This document shows, in pieces, positions 55,416 through 64,000 of a DNA stretch of 64,000 nucleotides. This DNA comes from Yponomeuta sedellus (Eukaryota > Arthropoda > Insecta > Lepidoptera > Yponomeutidae). The translations under genes were made by a program, and so were the position numbers. The DNA is taken from positions 7,861,473-7,925,472 of the forward strand of contig OW203724.1 of NCBI GenBank assembly GCA_934045075.1, written 5' to 3'. How positions within the stretch are numbered: the first letter of the stretch is position 1; each line of letters starts with the position of its first letter. The notes under the pieces are model-generated. The model was not told where the DNA came from. It was given only the letters and a program-made list of their open reading frames with translations, and searched no databases.

Positions 55416-56365
55416 GAGTTTATTAGGAGAGAGCAGACCTATCCTGGTAGGTGTTTCTCTTCAATATAATGAATATTATAGCGCCTTGTCACGGGAAAAT
55501 CTATTATAAAAGGTCTGCACCTTTCCTAGTAGATTTTCCCGTCCAGTATATGAATGAATATTATGATGCCTTGTTACGGGAAAATGTACTAGGAAAGGTG
55601 CATACCTCTCCTAGTAGATTTTCCCGTTCAGTATATGAGTGAATAATATGGTGCCTTGTTACTGGGAAATCTACTAGAAGAGGTCGCACCATTCCTAGTT
55701 AATTTTCCCGTTCAGTATATGAATGAATATTATGGTGCCGTTACGGGAATAGTAGATTGTTAAACGAGGGTAGAAAGAATCAATTCCCGAGGTATTTAGC
55801 TGCGCTCGGGCGGTTATAGTCCGAGTAGGAATTGATTCTTTTACCCGTGTTAAACACTCTACTTTTAATTTCAAATATGAGGAAAATACAAACTCATTTC
55901 TAATATTCAAATCTTAGCTTATAAGATTATTACCTATTGTTTTGAATTCCGTCACAGATACTATAACAGATTAGTACCCGCCAATTTATGTCGACTTTTT
56001 TAATTTTAAATATGGAACTCATCGCGTAATTGTTGCGGCTTATTCCGCTCAAAAAAGTTTGCGCTAAGTTCACACTGGCTTAGAAACTCACTTGGCCGCA
56101 AGTTTTTTTAAAAGCTTATTTATTACATGAAACTCTTCACAGCTGACAGTAGTTCTATTTTTAAAGTTCATTCCGGTGGGAAGTAATTTGCATCAGTTTT
56201 TCCCTCCCTATGGAGGGAAGCTGCATTTTCCACTCAATAATCAGATCAAAACCACACTACTTTCCGAGTTTAAGAAATGAAAAATCTATTAAGAGTAGTC
56301 TGCACCTTTTCTAGCAGATTCTCGCGTTCAATATATGAATGAATATTATGGTGTCTTGTTTTTTT
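55416..56365 (+). repeat. about 85-bp satellite array split by a MITE
   Basis: The block CGGGAAAAT...CTAGTAGATTTTCCC recurs at about 55493, 55577, 55664 and 55744, and the array resumes at 56283-56365. Each unit contains an inverted pair (GGGAAAATCTACT and its complement). The interruption is the element at 55746-56282. Confidence 0.85.
55746..56282. mobile_element. about 535-bp non-coding element, copy 2
   Basis: Homologous along its length to 17884-18412 (AGTCCGAGTAGGAATTGATT, GTAATTGTTGCGGCTTATTC, CAGCTGACAGTAGT blocks). Sits after CGGGA in both places. Confidence 0.75.
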
Positions 56366-56609
56366 TTAGTTAGTGGTAAACATAAAAACTGCAGGCCAAT
56401 TTCGTCTCTAAGGAAAAAACCGGCTAAGTGCCATTGAACATGAACGTGCACAAAAAAAAACGTGCTACGGTAAATAACTGTGGTAATTTTTTTCCCAACG
56501 ACTAATACTTCATGCCTGTCAAAAAGTTATTGTAGTACAGAAACGTATAAAACAAATCGGACTCCAACTATGATGTCACAACTTGAAGGTAACGCCCTAT
56601 AATATCTTA

Positions 56610-56765
56610 TTTGTACCGACTTCCCGTCTCTAATGTCATTCTTGTATTCGTCTGTGATTGGCAGGAAGTAAATGTTTTACTAATTATGCTGCCAAATTGT
56701 AGTACCTACCTATATTTCGATTTGAAAAACTACAAGGAATATTCTATCTATGTATCTATAATTTA
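56610..56765 (+). mobile_element. LINE 3' end, diverged
   Basis: TACCGACTTCCCGTCTCTAA and AAGGAATATTCTATCTATG match 20400-20570. Confidence 0.6.
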
Positions 56766-57310
56766 TGCAGCGCTTGTTTAAGTTATGTTGTACAATAATG
56801 TTTAATGCGTCAACGCCTTCAATAGAAAACTTAGAATTCACCGAAAAAAAGATAACACAAAATATTCTTCATTCACTTTAAAACCTAAATCTCATAAGTT
56901 TTTTTATTATCAGAGTCCCTTGATATTTCGTATTTTTTTAGACCTGTAAAAAGCCGTCTTTTTTCGATTTTACTTTTTATGTTTTTCTGTATAGAACAAT
57001 GTCAGTCCAGTCTACATTTGATGCAAGTTCCCGCGAACCGAGGTTTCCGTACCACAAAATTTATTTTACGGTAGATCAAAAAGTTCCCGGAATATTAGAA
57101 TTTCAAATTTAAATACGTCATTGTAAAGACCCAGTTTTTCTCAGGTTGTTACACATGCTTATAATAGATATGCAAATTGGGATTTTTATATGCGTAGTTT
57201 GTTTTTTTTACGGACAAATTAATAAGACGCGTTTTGTCTAAGTATTGAAAAGCAAGCCGAAGCTGCGGAGGTGAGCGTGGGTGCTCAAACTTTGTTACGC
57301 AAGGGCTGGC
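56766..57310. other. no gene or repeat recognised
   Basis: AT-rich sequence with no motif seen; could hold the receptor's 3' sequence, but no tail exon could be picked out. Confidence 0.35.
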
Positions 57311-57680
57311 GCGCTCGTGGCCTAGTCGAACTGAGTGATTGGAATCAATCACTCGAGTTAAGCAACAACAGGCGCGGTCAGGTGCAGGATGGGTGACCGT
57401 CCCGTGACTATCGCTTAGTGGCATTTTTCCGAGTCTTTCCGTGCTTCGCAAAGCACGTTAAGCCGTTGGTGCCGGCTGTCATGGATTTGCAGTCGTTATT
57501 CCACGTCAGAGGCCTTATGAGCGGCTTGATAACTTCTGACAGTAAGGCCCGCCACTGTCTCACAATCCTCCACCAATCCGGACTTGGCCCCCGTGGTGGA
57601 GTATGGTCTCACCTTCCTGCGATGCATGAGGAGACCCGTGCCTCAGCAGTGGGGACATACATGGCGTTGATATCGAAGGG
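57311..57680 (+). mobile_element. 5S-like SINE, near full length
   Basis: Reference copy for the family. It starts GCGCTCGTGGCCTAG. At 57357-57399 it has GTTAAGCAACAACAGGCGCG and GGATGGGTGACCG, closely matching the internal control region (A box, intermediate element, C box) of insect 5S rRNA. The body runs to GTTGATATCGA. The 5' part of 5S rRNA is not preserved, so this is a SINE3-type element driven by a 5S-like promoter, not a 5S gene. Confidence 0.85.
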
Positions 57681-58131
57681 CTACACTTTCCGCAGCGCCG
57701 GAGCAGTAATTGCAGAAGTAAATTACGGTCAACGCTTCAGTTGCCGAGGTCACGGATAAACTGAAGTGGTGTACTGTATCTTGGTCAGCCTATCAAAGTA
57801 GACTTGCCGTCTACTACTTACTGACATCTGACTACTTGGCTAGCCATATTCAGGCAGGTTATTTAACGTTTTGATCAATAACACGGCTGAATGACCTTTA
57901 GCCCTCTAATTGAATGCCGCCGTCTAATGAAAGTTGGCGTTATGTTTTTCTTCATTCATTTCAGGAGGCATAGCGGGCGTCCGTCTCACACTTGGTGGGT
58001 GTTTATTATTCGTTGCTATTCTACAACAGCAAATAGCAAGTATGCTACAACAGTAGAACTTGTGTGTTATATTTAACCTCCTCAGACCTGACCTTCAGCA
58101 AAAATTGCAATGTTTTTCGATAAAAAATAGA

Positions 58132-58310
58132 AGCGCTCGTGGCCTAGCGGAACCGAGTGATTGCAACAACAGGCGCGGTCAGGTGCTGAATCCAGTGACT
58201 ACCGCTAGTGGCATTTTTTCCGAGGGCTTCCGTGCTTCGCAAGGCACGTTAAGCAGTTGGTGCCGGCTGTCATGTAATGACAGTCGTTAAGTCATGTCTT
58301 AGGTCTTATT
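58132..58310 (+). mobile_element. 5S-like SINE, 3' truncated
   Basis: Has the GCGCTCGTGGCCTAGCGG start and CAACAACAGGCGCGGTCAGG, but lost the GAATCAATCACTC block and everything after about 58310. Confidence 0.78.
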
Positions 58311-58423
58311 AATCATACAAAGTGCCTGCGACATTACTACAAAATAACAAAAACTTAATGTACTTACTTAGAAAGTGTATTTTAATAATTTCTATTATTA
58401 TCGGAGTATTTCTATTATCGGAA

Positions 58424-58772
58424 TCGCTCGTAGTGAATTGATCTTAAACGATCAGGAAGGTAGAGTAACATAGGGCGCGTTCAGTGCATGGATGGGTGAC
58501 CGTCTATGACTAGCGCTAGTGGCATTTTTCCGAGCGGTTCCGTGTATCGCAAGGCACGTTAAGTAGTTGGTGCCGGCTGCCGTCGATAGATGGCAGTTGT
58601 TAAGCCAAGTCAGAGGCCTCAGGGCGACTGGAAAACATCTGACAGTATACCAGCCACTATCCTTGCAAGTCTGCACCAATCCGACTTGGCCCCCGTGGTA
58701 GAGTATGGCCTATACCTTCCTCAGGGAAGAGAACCGTGCCCCTCGGTGGGGACATAATGGGTTGATGATGAG
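58424..58772 (+). mobile_element. 5S-like SINE, subfamily 2, near full length
   Basis: Starts ATCGCTCGTAG. GGGCGCGTTCAGTGCATGG and GATGGGTGACCG mark the 5S-like promoter. Ends GGGTTGATGATGA. Matches pieces at 32531 and 33255. Confidence 0.8.
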
Positions 58773-59401
58773 GATGATCGGAGTATTTCGAGCTCTGCCA
58801 ACAAAATCATATGAGTGTCCGCACACAAATTAATTAAGAGAAGTGCTAGTAGTGTCAGTGCGTTAAAGTTGGTATGAATAAAGTGTAAACAATCCTCTGA
58901 ATAAAGTGTAAACAATCCTCTATGGGGCAGAAATTAGGATTACGTACCTACCTAATTTATAACCCTTAATTTTCATGATAACTCCTTAATTCAATAAAAT
59001 ACAATACATAACCTTTTTTTAATATATACCTATAGTCAGAATATTTTCGGGGCTTAATCGCGTAGTAATTTATTGCTATTTTACCTCGACGTTTCGACGA
59101 CGTTACAGTCATCGTGGTCACGAGAAGACTGATGGCTGGCACCCGTTCGCATCTTCGGCTGATGAGGTTTCAGACTACCCTCAATCAGCTATCACAAAGC
59201 ACTATTAGGGTTGCGACACACTACACTGACAATGTCGGACGATAAGCCATGCGACTTTTTTCCACTCGAACACATCTTGATGACCGGATGCCACGTTTGC
59301 GACAGTTTGAAACCACATTCCCGATTAAAATTTTTGTGTTTCTTATTTCAACCGCTTCAAATCGCTTCATATTCTATGTGTACAAGTCGCGAAAGTTTAA
59401 A
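58773..59401. other. no gene recognised
   Basis: AT-rich. An 18-bp block (AATAAAGTGTAAACAATC) is repeated in tandem at about 58880-58915. A GC-richer stretch at 59090-59240 shows no domain. Confidence 0.4.
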
Positions 59402-59405
59402 ATAT

Positions 59406-59891
59406 TGTTACGGGCTAGGGTTCTGGATTTGGATGTAAAACACCAATGACAGCTTCTTAGGATTTATTCACGCAGGGTCTGGTATGCAGGTCTTCACGAC
59501 ACGAAGTCCACACTTAGATTCCAATCGCAGGTTCAATCGAAGTCCAATAGTATCGCTGAGGTCGTAGGTTATCGCTCGTATCGCAGGTATGTTCGCTTAA
59601 AGTTCACTCTTCGCTATTCCAAACGGAACTGACAGCGCGCCGCGGCGGCCGCTATTTATATCTGCCGGCCAGGGTTCTAGAACATTCCCGTAACTATGTA
59701 CCTACACTCGGTACACGCGGCAAGGTCGCTCGAACAGTTCCTCATTTAAAGAGTTTTGAACCTTACTCTCGTGGACATACGAGTCATTATTGCTTGCAGC
59801 GTTTATTGTTTACTAAAACGCAGCATGCGGCGACTATTCGATAGGCTTCCAGAAGGCTCTATTCTAGATGGTTCGGGATAGGACCGCGACA
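59406..59891 (-). repeat. 3' LTR
   Basis: TG...CA ends in element orientation (TGTCGCGG to CCGTAACA). A TATATAAATA-type box (minus strand, about 59653-59662) could start transcription in the other LTR, and an AATAAA signal lies at 59463-59468. Confidence 0.92.
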
Positions 59892-59904
59892 CTGCTCCCC
59901 TCTC
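59892..59904 (-). other. polypurine tract
   Basis: GAGAGGGGAGCAG directly precedes the 3' LTR; it is the expected plus-strand primer. It overlaps the end of the fusion ORF's stop codon region. Confidence 0.85.
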
Positions 59905-62152
59905 AGAGATGCTCGTCCCGAGCATCTTCATTACTGCCGTGATAAGAAGCTAAGCGGTCGATGTGAACCACTTTTTGTGCACCTCTTGGCTGCCGTTGAA
60001 TTCGGTACGTCACGTCATTTAACCGAGTTATCACTTTGTACGGTCCCTCCCATCTTGTCTGCAATTTCGGAGATTTTCCTTTTCGTCGAGTTATATTGTG
60101 AAGCCAGACTAGTGCTCCTTCTTCGAAGCCGCTTGTATTTGCTCGGCGGTCATACCTAGTCTTCATCTTTTCACTCGACTCCAATCCGTTTTCCCGTACT
60201 ATGGCATGAATCTCTCGCATTTTCTCACGTAACTCGGAAATGTAGTCGTGTAGAGAACGTGAGTCGTCAGGAGGGCCTCCAGTCAGCAGATTTACTGGTA
60301 TTCTCAGTTCTCGGCCAAAATTTACACGCGCCGGGGTTACCTTCGTGCTTTCATGTTCTGCAGTTCGGTAGGCCAGAAGAAATGGCGGTATGTATTTGTC
60401 CCAGTCTCTCTGGTGCCTGTCAACGACTTTTGCTAAATGTCTCTCAAGTGTTTGGTTAAATCTTTCTACCATGCCGTCAGATTGAGGATGATATGGGGTG
60501 GTCCTAGTCTTATGCATTCCCAATATTTTACAGAGTTCTTGAAATACTTGAGACTCAAAGTTCCTGCCTTGGTCGGAGTGTATTTCCAAGGGCACACCAA
60601 ACCAGCAAACTACTTCCTCAAACAACTTGGAGGCAACAGTCGTGGCTTCTTGATTGGGTATGGCGAATACCTCTGGCCATTTAGTGAAGTAATCCATAAC
60701 TACCATGAAATACTTATTTCCTGATTCCGTTACTGGGAACGGTCCAGCCACATCAACTGCAATGCGTTCCCATGGCGCACCAACGTTATAAAGTTGCAGA
60801 TTTCCTCGGCTTCTAGTTGGTGGGCCTTTCACCGCGGCGCAAGTAGCACACTTGCGGCACCAATCTTGCACATCTTCTCGACAATGGAGCCAGTAAAACC
60901 TTTCTCGAATCTTTGTTAAAGTCCTTTTTACGCCCAAATGTCCACCTGATACGCCGTCATGTACTTCACGAAGGACATCTTGTACCTTATCTCTTGGGAC
61001 AACTATCTGAAGATGGAAATCTCTGCCGTTAGGTTTCTCCCATTTTCGGTAAAGTATTCCGTTCCGAAGAATAAAACTGTCCCATTGAGCCCAGTATGCC
61101 TTGGTGACAGCACTAGTAGGAGCGACTTCGCACCATCTTGGCTTGTCCTCGCCTCGTTTCTTCCATGCGACAATGAGCCGTACATCTTCGTCATCTTCCT
61201 GTGCTGCTTTCATCGCCTCATCTTCCCAAGATCTCGATGGACTCATTCTTGTCAATCTCAATGGCAGTTCCTTTGTCTCTTGTTTGGCACAGTGCTTGCA
61301 GTCTTCCGGACACGGCCTTCTTGACAGTTTGTTCCCATTGCATACTTGTGAGATTCTGGTTACCTGGGCTTTCTCCGCTCCAGCCAGTACTCGCCTCGGA
61401 ATCCTGGCTTCGTTTCTCTGATTCACAGTAGAAGCCGGAGCGTCATGCTTCTTTACGAATTCCTCAAGACGCTGCTCCATTTTGTTGAGGCGCGCACCCA
61501 GTCTGTCATCTGTTTTGGTCGGTTGCCTCTCCTTCTTAGGACACGTGAACTGCAGATGCCCTTTTTCTCCACACTTGTAACACATGGGCCTGGAGTTCCT
61601 CTTGGGCGGTGTCTTGATCTCTTTGACCTCCTCCTTAACTTCTCGAAGTTTATGCCCTTGCCGGATATCATGACGCACAGCTTCAACTTCCAGGGCGTGT
61701 GCCAGAGCTTCTTTTAATGAAGAATGGTGGCGGAGCTTTACTGCAGCCCTAATTTCAAGATCCCTAATTCCGTCGACGAAGGCTTGTAAAATATTCGTGT
61801 CCACCATCTTACTATCCGCAGAAAGGTACGCCTTTCGAACCAGCTTCTCAGATTCCAACGCCCATTGTTGAAGTCCTTCACCCAGGCGCTGAGTCCTGTC
61901 GCGCAGCTGAGCACGAAAAACGTGTTCCAGGTGTCGTTCACCATACCTAGCCTCAAGTGCCTCCAGCAGGTCTTTGAACTCGCTGCCTGAGGTGGGCAGT
62001 GCCTCCAGGACAGATAAAGCCGAACCTCTGAGCGCGACGGTGAGGGCTGTCAGGCTCTGCTCGTCCGTCCACCCGTTAGAAGCAGCTACAGTCTGGAACT
62101 GCTGGCGGTAGGCGACCCAAGACGTAGTACCATCGTACGGAGGCACCTTCAC
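59903..62152 (-). CDS. Gag-integrase fusion of the LTR element
   Basis: A single 749-codon frame. Residues 1-240 are Gag: a capsid-like region, then the zinc knuckle C191-C194-H199-C204. From about residue 276 the sequence is the linker that normally follows RNase H (LSRRPCPEDCKHC), then integrase: zinc site H398-H405-C432-C435, catalytic D467, D527 and E563 (DD35E), and a GPY motif in the C-terminal domain (WEGPY). Protease, RT and RNase H are absent, and the join (near VCNGNKLSRRP) keeps the frame. The first codon listed (62152) is GTG, and the frame is open for dozens of codons upstream, so translation probably enters by a -1 shift from the preceding ORF. No stops inside; integrase motifs look intact. 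Confidence 0.92.
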   Translation of the reverse strand: MKVPPYDGTTSWVAYRQQFQTVAASNGWTDEQSLTALTVALRGSALSVLEALPTSGSEFKDLLEALEARYGERHLEHVFRAQLRDRTQRLGEGLQQWALESEKLVRKAYLSADSKMVDTNILQAFVDGIRDLEIRAAVKLRHHSSLKEALAHALEVEAVRHDIRQGHKLREVKEEVKEIKTPPKRNSRPMCYKCGEKGHLQFTCPKKERQPTKTDDRLGARLNKMEQRLEEFVKKHDAPASTVNQRNEARIPRRVLAGAEKAQVTRISQVCNGNKLSRRPCPEDCKHCAKQETKELPLRLTRMSPSRSWEDEAMKAAQEDDEDVRLIVAWKKRGEDKPRWCEVAPTSAVTKAYWAQWDSFILRNGILYRKWEKPNGRDFHLQIVVPRDKVQDVLREVHDGVSGGHLGVKRTLTKIRERFYWLHCREDVQDWCRKCATCAAVKGPPTRSRGNLQLYNVGAPWERIAVDVAGPFPVTESGNKYFMVVMDYFTKWPEVFAIPNQEATTVASKLFEEVVCWFGVPLEIHSDQGRNFESQVFQELCKILGMHKTRTTPYHPQSDGMVERFNQTLERHLAKVVDRHQRDWDKYIPPFLLAYRTAEHESTKVTPARVNFGRELRIPVNLLTGGPPDDSRSLHDYISELREKMREIHAIVRENGLESSEKMKTRYDRRANTSGFEEGALVWLHNITRRKGKSPKLQTRWEGPYKVITRLNDVTYRIQRQPRGAQKVVHIDRLASYHGSNEDARDEHL

Positions 62153-62166
62153 TTTAGGCCCGTGGT

Positions 62167-62859
62167 TTATGACTTTATGTCGTGGCTGACAACTCCGCTC
62201 GATGTAACTCCAGCTGCTTTTATACGCCGCACTTCCTGCTCTAGACCAGTGAGGCCGTTTTTCAGACTTTGTAGGTCCTCCTCTAATTTGGTAACCCGTT
62301 CGTTCACTACCTCTACATCCTCATGTAGCTTAGCGACCGTATCACTGAACTTTGTAATGGCAGAAAGGATCACCTGTTGATCTGCCTTCTGCTCTTCTCG
62401 CAGGCCTCTTTGTTCTTCTCGTATGCCCTTCAACATTGCCATCAGACACGACATATCCAAAACCTCCATTGTACGTGACTGAGGTTTAATGTCTTCCGTG
62501 GGCGTGGCCAGGTGGGCGTGGCTACGAGGCGGAGCCTGTTGGTCGGTTGGTGAAACCTGGTGGTCGAGGCCGGTGGGCGGAGCCTGGTGCACGGGGGCGG
62601 TGGGCGTGGCCTGGTGGGCGTGGCCGGTAGGCGGAGCCGCTGGGCAGGTATGCTGTGCCTCCACTACGCGCGTGGCCTGGTGGGCGGAGCCAGGGGGCGT
62701 GGCTTGGTCGGTGGGCGTGGCCTGGTGGGCGGGGCCAGTGGGCGTGTCCCTATGGCCGGTGGGCGTGGCCTGAGGGGCAGTGGGCGTGGCCTCCGCAGCA
62801 CTTCCGGACCTGGTCCTCACTCCAGAAGTATCCTCTCTCGGAGTCAGTGGCATCTCCAA
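62167..62859 (-). CDS. Gag N-terminal ORF of the LTR element
   Basis: A 230-codon frame starting at an ATG about 20 bp inside the primer site. The first 110 residues are a low-complexity tract of HQATPT-like units, mirrored in DNA as GGTGGGCGTGGCC repeats (62500-62800). Residues 140-215 form a heptad-rich coiled coil (EEQRGLREEQKADQQ, VTKLEEDLQSLKNGL) that could let Gag assemble. The frame stops at 62167, while the next Gag part lies in the -1 frame. GAAAAAC at 62263-62257 is a possible slip site in the overlap; a simple one-base mutation is the alternative. Confidence 0.8.
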   Translation of the reverse strand: MEMPLTPREDTSGVRTRSGSAAEATPTAPQATPTGHRDTPTGPAHQATPTDQATPPGSAHQATRVVEAQHTCPAAPPTGHAHQATPTAPVHQAPPTGLDHQVSPTDQQAPPRSHAHLATPTEDIKPQSRTMEVLDMSCLMAMLKGIREEQRGLREEQKADQQVILSAITKFSDTVAKLHEDVEVVNERVTKLEEDLQSLKNGLTGLEQEVRRIKAAGVTSSGVVSHDIKS

Positions 62860-62860
62860 A

Positions 62861-62878
62861 TCCCCAATTCTGACACCA
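62861..62878 (-). other. primer binding site, tRNA-Leu type
   Basis: TGGTGTCAGAATTGGGGA begins 2 nt inside the 5' LTR. It matches the complement of the 3' end of a leucine tRNA (TGGTGTCAGAAGTGGG is the usual form) with one change. Confidence 0.75.
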
Positions 62879-62880
62879 AA

Positions 62881-63366
62881 TGTTACGGGCTAGGGTTCTG
62901 GATTTGGATGTAAAACACCAATGACAGCTTCTTAAGATTTATTCACGCAGGGTCTGGTATGCAGGTCTTCACGACACAAAGTCCACACTTAGATTCCAAT
63001 CGCAGGTTCAATCGAAGTCCAATAGTATCGCTGAGGTCGTAGGTTATCGCTCGTATCGCAGGTATGTTCGCTTAAAGTTCACTCTTCGCTATTCCAAACG
63101 GAACTGACAGCGCGCCGCGGCGGCCGCTATTTATATCCGCCGGCCAGGGTTCTAGAACATTCCCGTAACTATGTACCTACACTCGGTACACGCGGCAAGG
63201 TCGCTCGAACAGTTCCTCATTTAAAGAGTTTTGAACCTTACTCTAGTGGACATACGAGTCATTATTGCTTGCAGCGTTTATTGTTTACTAAAACGCAGCA
63301 TGCGGCGACTATTCGATAGGCTTCCAGAAGGCTCTATTCTAGATGGTTCGGGATAGGACCGCGACA
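62881..63366 (-). repeat. 5' LTR
   Basis: Same ends and length as the 3' LTR with four substitutions. TATA-type box at about 63128-63137. Confidence 0.92.
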
Positions 63367-63370
63367 ATAT

Positions 63371-64000
63371 GTTATACCTATAGTCGATTTACTTAGGTAA
63401 TTAAATAGTTGAAAATAATCTTGATTACTTTTTAAATATCTTGATTACTTTTTAATGAAATAAACACTTTATAAATAAAAATATTTAAATTTTACTTGAA
63501 TTTCATGAAATTAAATTTCAGATTGAACTGGTAAAGTGTAAATATTTTGATTTAAAAAGGGTACCATTTCGATAAAAAGACGTATTACGATTGTTTACAT
63601 TTTTTAAGTACCTAAATGGCCTACAAATTCGTGGTCCGAATGGGCTATAACACAAAATTATTTTGCGTGCCGGTTGGCTGGTAGTACGTACCTCGCTAGA
63701 GCGAAACTCGCATTTGAGCTGTATTTTTCCTTAAAGAACTTTTTATGTAAACCACTAACATAACAATGGTTATGTTATGTATTGAAGCGGAAAATGAAAT
63801 CTTATTATACACTGCAATCGGTACAATTTATTGGCAAAGTTAGGGACGGTCGGCGACGTCCCGTATATATACGGGGTAGGTGCTGAGGCGCGGCTTATAC
63901 ATACATACGAAGTTAAAGCTATTTAAAGGAGACGGGCATTTCTGGGCCTGATTGTAAATAGTTGAGATATAGTTTAAAAAAAGCGTTATATTTTTCAATT
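63371..64000. other. no gene or repeat recognised
   Basis: AT-rich. A short GACGTATTA block at 63575 resembles the inner part of the foldback MITEs but is too short to call. Confidence 0.4.

Larger units (their letters stand above)
59402..63370 (-). mobile_element. gypsy-type LTR retroelement with deleted pol core
   Basis: Two 486-bp LTRs (59406-59891 and 62881-63366) differ at four positions. ATAT flanks both outer ends (59402-59405, 63367-63370) as target duplication. The minus-strand order is 5' LTR, primer site, Gag, integrase, polypurine tract, 3' LTR. The 4.0-kb length is short because protease, reverse transcriptase and RNase H are missing. LTR similarity implies a recent insertion, which must have used enzymes of a complete relative. 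Confidence 0.93.

Noticed and set aside
55416..55745. CRISPR-like array of short repeats
   Set aside because: The units are a continuous 85-bp eukaryotic satellite without distinct spacers, in a genome with introns and retroelements.
57311..57400. 5S rRNA gene
   Set aside because: Only the internal promoter part resembles 5S; the 5' and 3' strands of the terminal helix are absent and the sequence continues into a SINE body.
57965..58076. Last exon of the receptor after the TTCATTTCAG acceptor
   Set aside because: In the required phase 0 it gives a stop after two codons (GAG GCA TAG); other frames look non-coding. Kept only as a weak possibility.

Overview
This window looks like an interval of a moth or butterfly nuclear genome (AT-rich, intron-rich, packed with transposable elements). 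The evidence is a neuropeptide G-protein-coupled receptor split over three exons of 26 kb, jockey-type and gypsy-type retroelements, many short Helitron-like elements ending in CTAG, tRNA- and 5S-like SINEs, and a piggyBac derivative. There is no sign of bacterial genes, operons or CRISPR arrays.

Only one host protein-coding gene is supported. It lies on the + strand with coding exons at 29343-30189, 40239-40345 and 54947-55054. The three exons splice in frame and give 354 residues covering TM1 to TM7 of a PRXamide (pyrokinin/PBAN/CAPA) receptor. The final exon with the cytoplasmic tail was not identified. Introns 1 (about 10.0 kb) and 2 (about 14.6 kb) are almost wholly mobile-element debris.

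1-23.8 kb, upstream flank: a 5S-like SINE with a five-fold internal 210-bp amplification (637-1840), a 0.7-kb element with terminal inverted repeats (2129-2835), foldback tRNA-SINE copies, a pentanucleotide satellite (7757-7926), a degenerate LINE reverse transcriptase (8485-9530), a TTAA-flanked piggyBac derivative (9650-10579), further LINE C-terminal remnants, tandem Helitrons and foldback MITEs.

23.8-28.4 kb: a full-length jockey-clade LINE on the - strand with 14-bp target-site duplications, a poly(A) tail and two undamaged ORFs that overlap by ATGA. It ends about 0.9 kb upstream of the receptor start.

28.4-55.1 kb: the receptor gene. Intron 1 holds a 1.4-kb inverted repeat of 5S-like SINEs (33813-35218) and a GC-rich non-autonomous retroelement (35431-36497) inserted in another such SINE. 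Intron 2 holds a 63-nt palindrome (40907-40969), a duplicated Helitron-plus-flank unit (45040-45642), and a foldback element split by two later insertions (46406-47248).

55.1-64 kb: a short satellite array split by a MITE, three 5S-like SINE copies, and a young gypsy-type LTR element (59406-63366). In the LTR element protease, reverse transcriptase and RNase H are deleted, leaving an in-frame Gag-integrase fusion.

The strongest unusual themes are repeated formation of inverted (foldback) SINE copies in at least three unrelated families, the Gag-integrase fusion, and the GC-rich retroelement with 5' monomer repeats. Repeat calls rest on comparing copies within the window and on family knowledge; no database search was possible.
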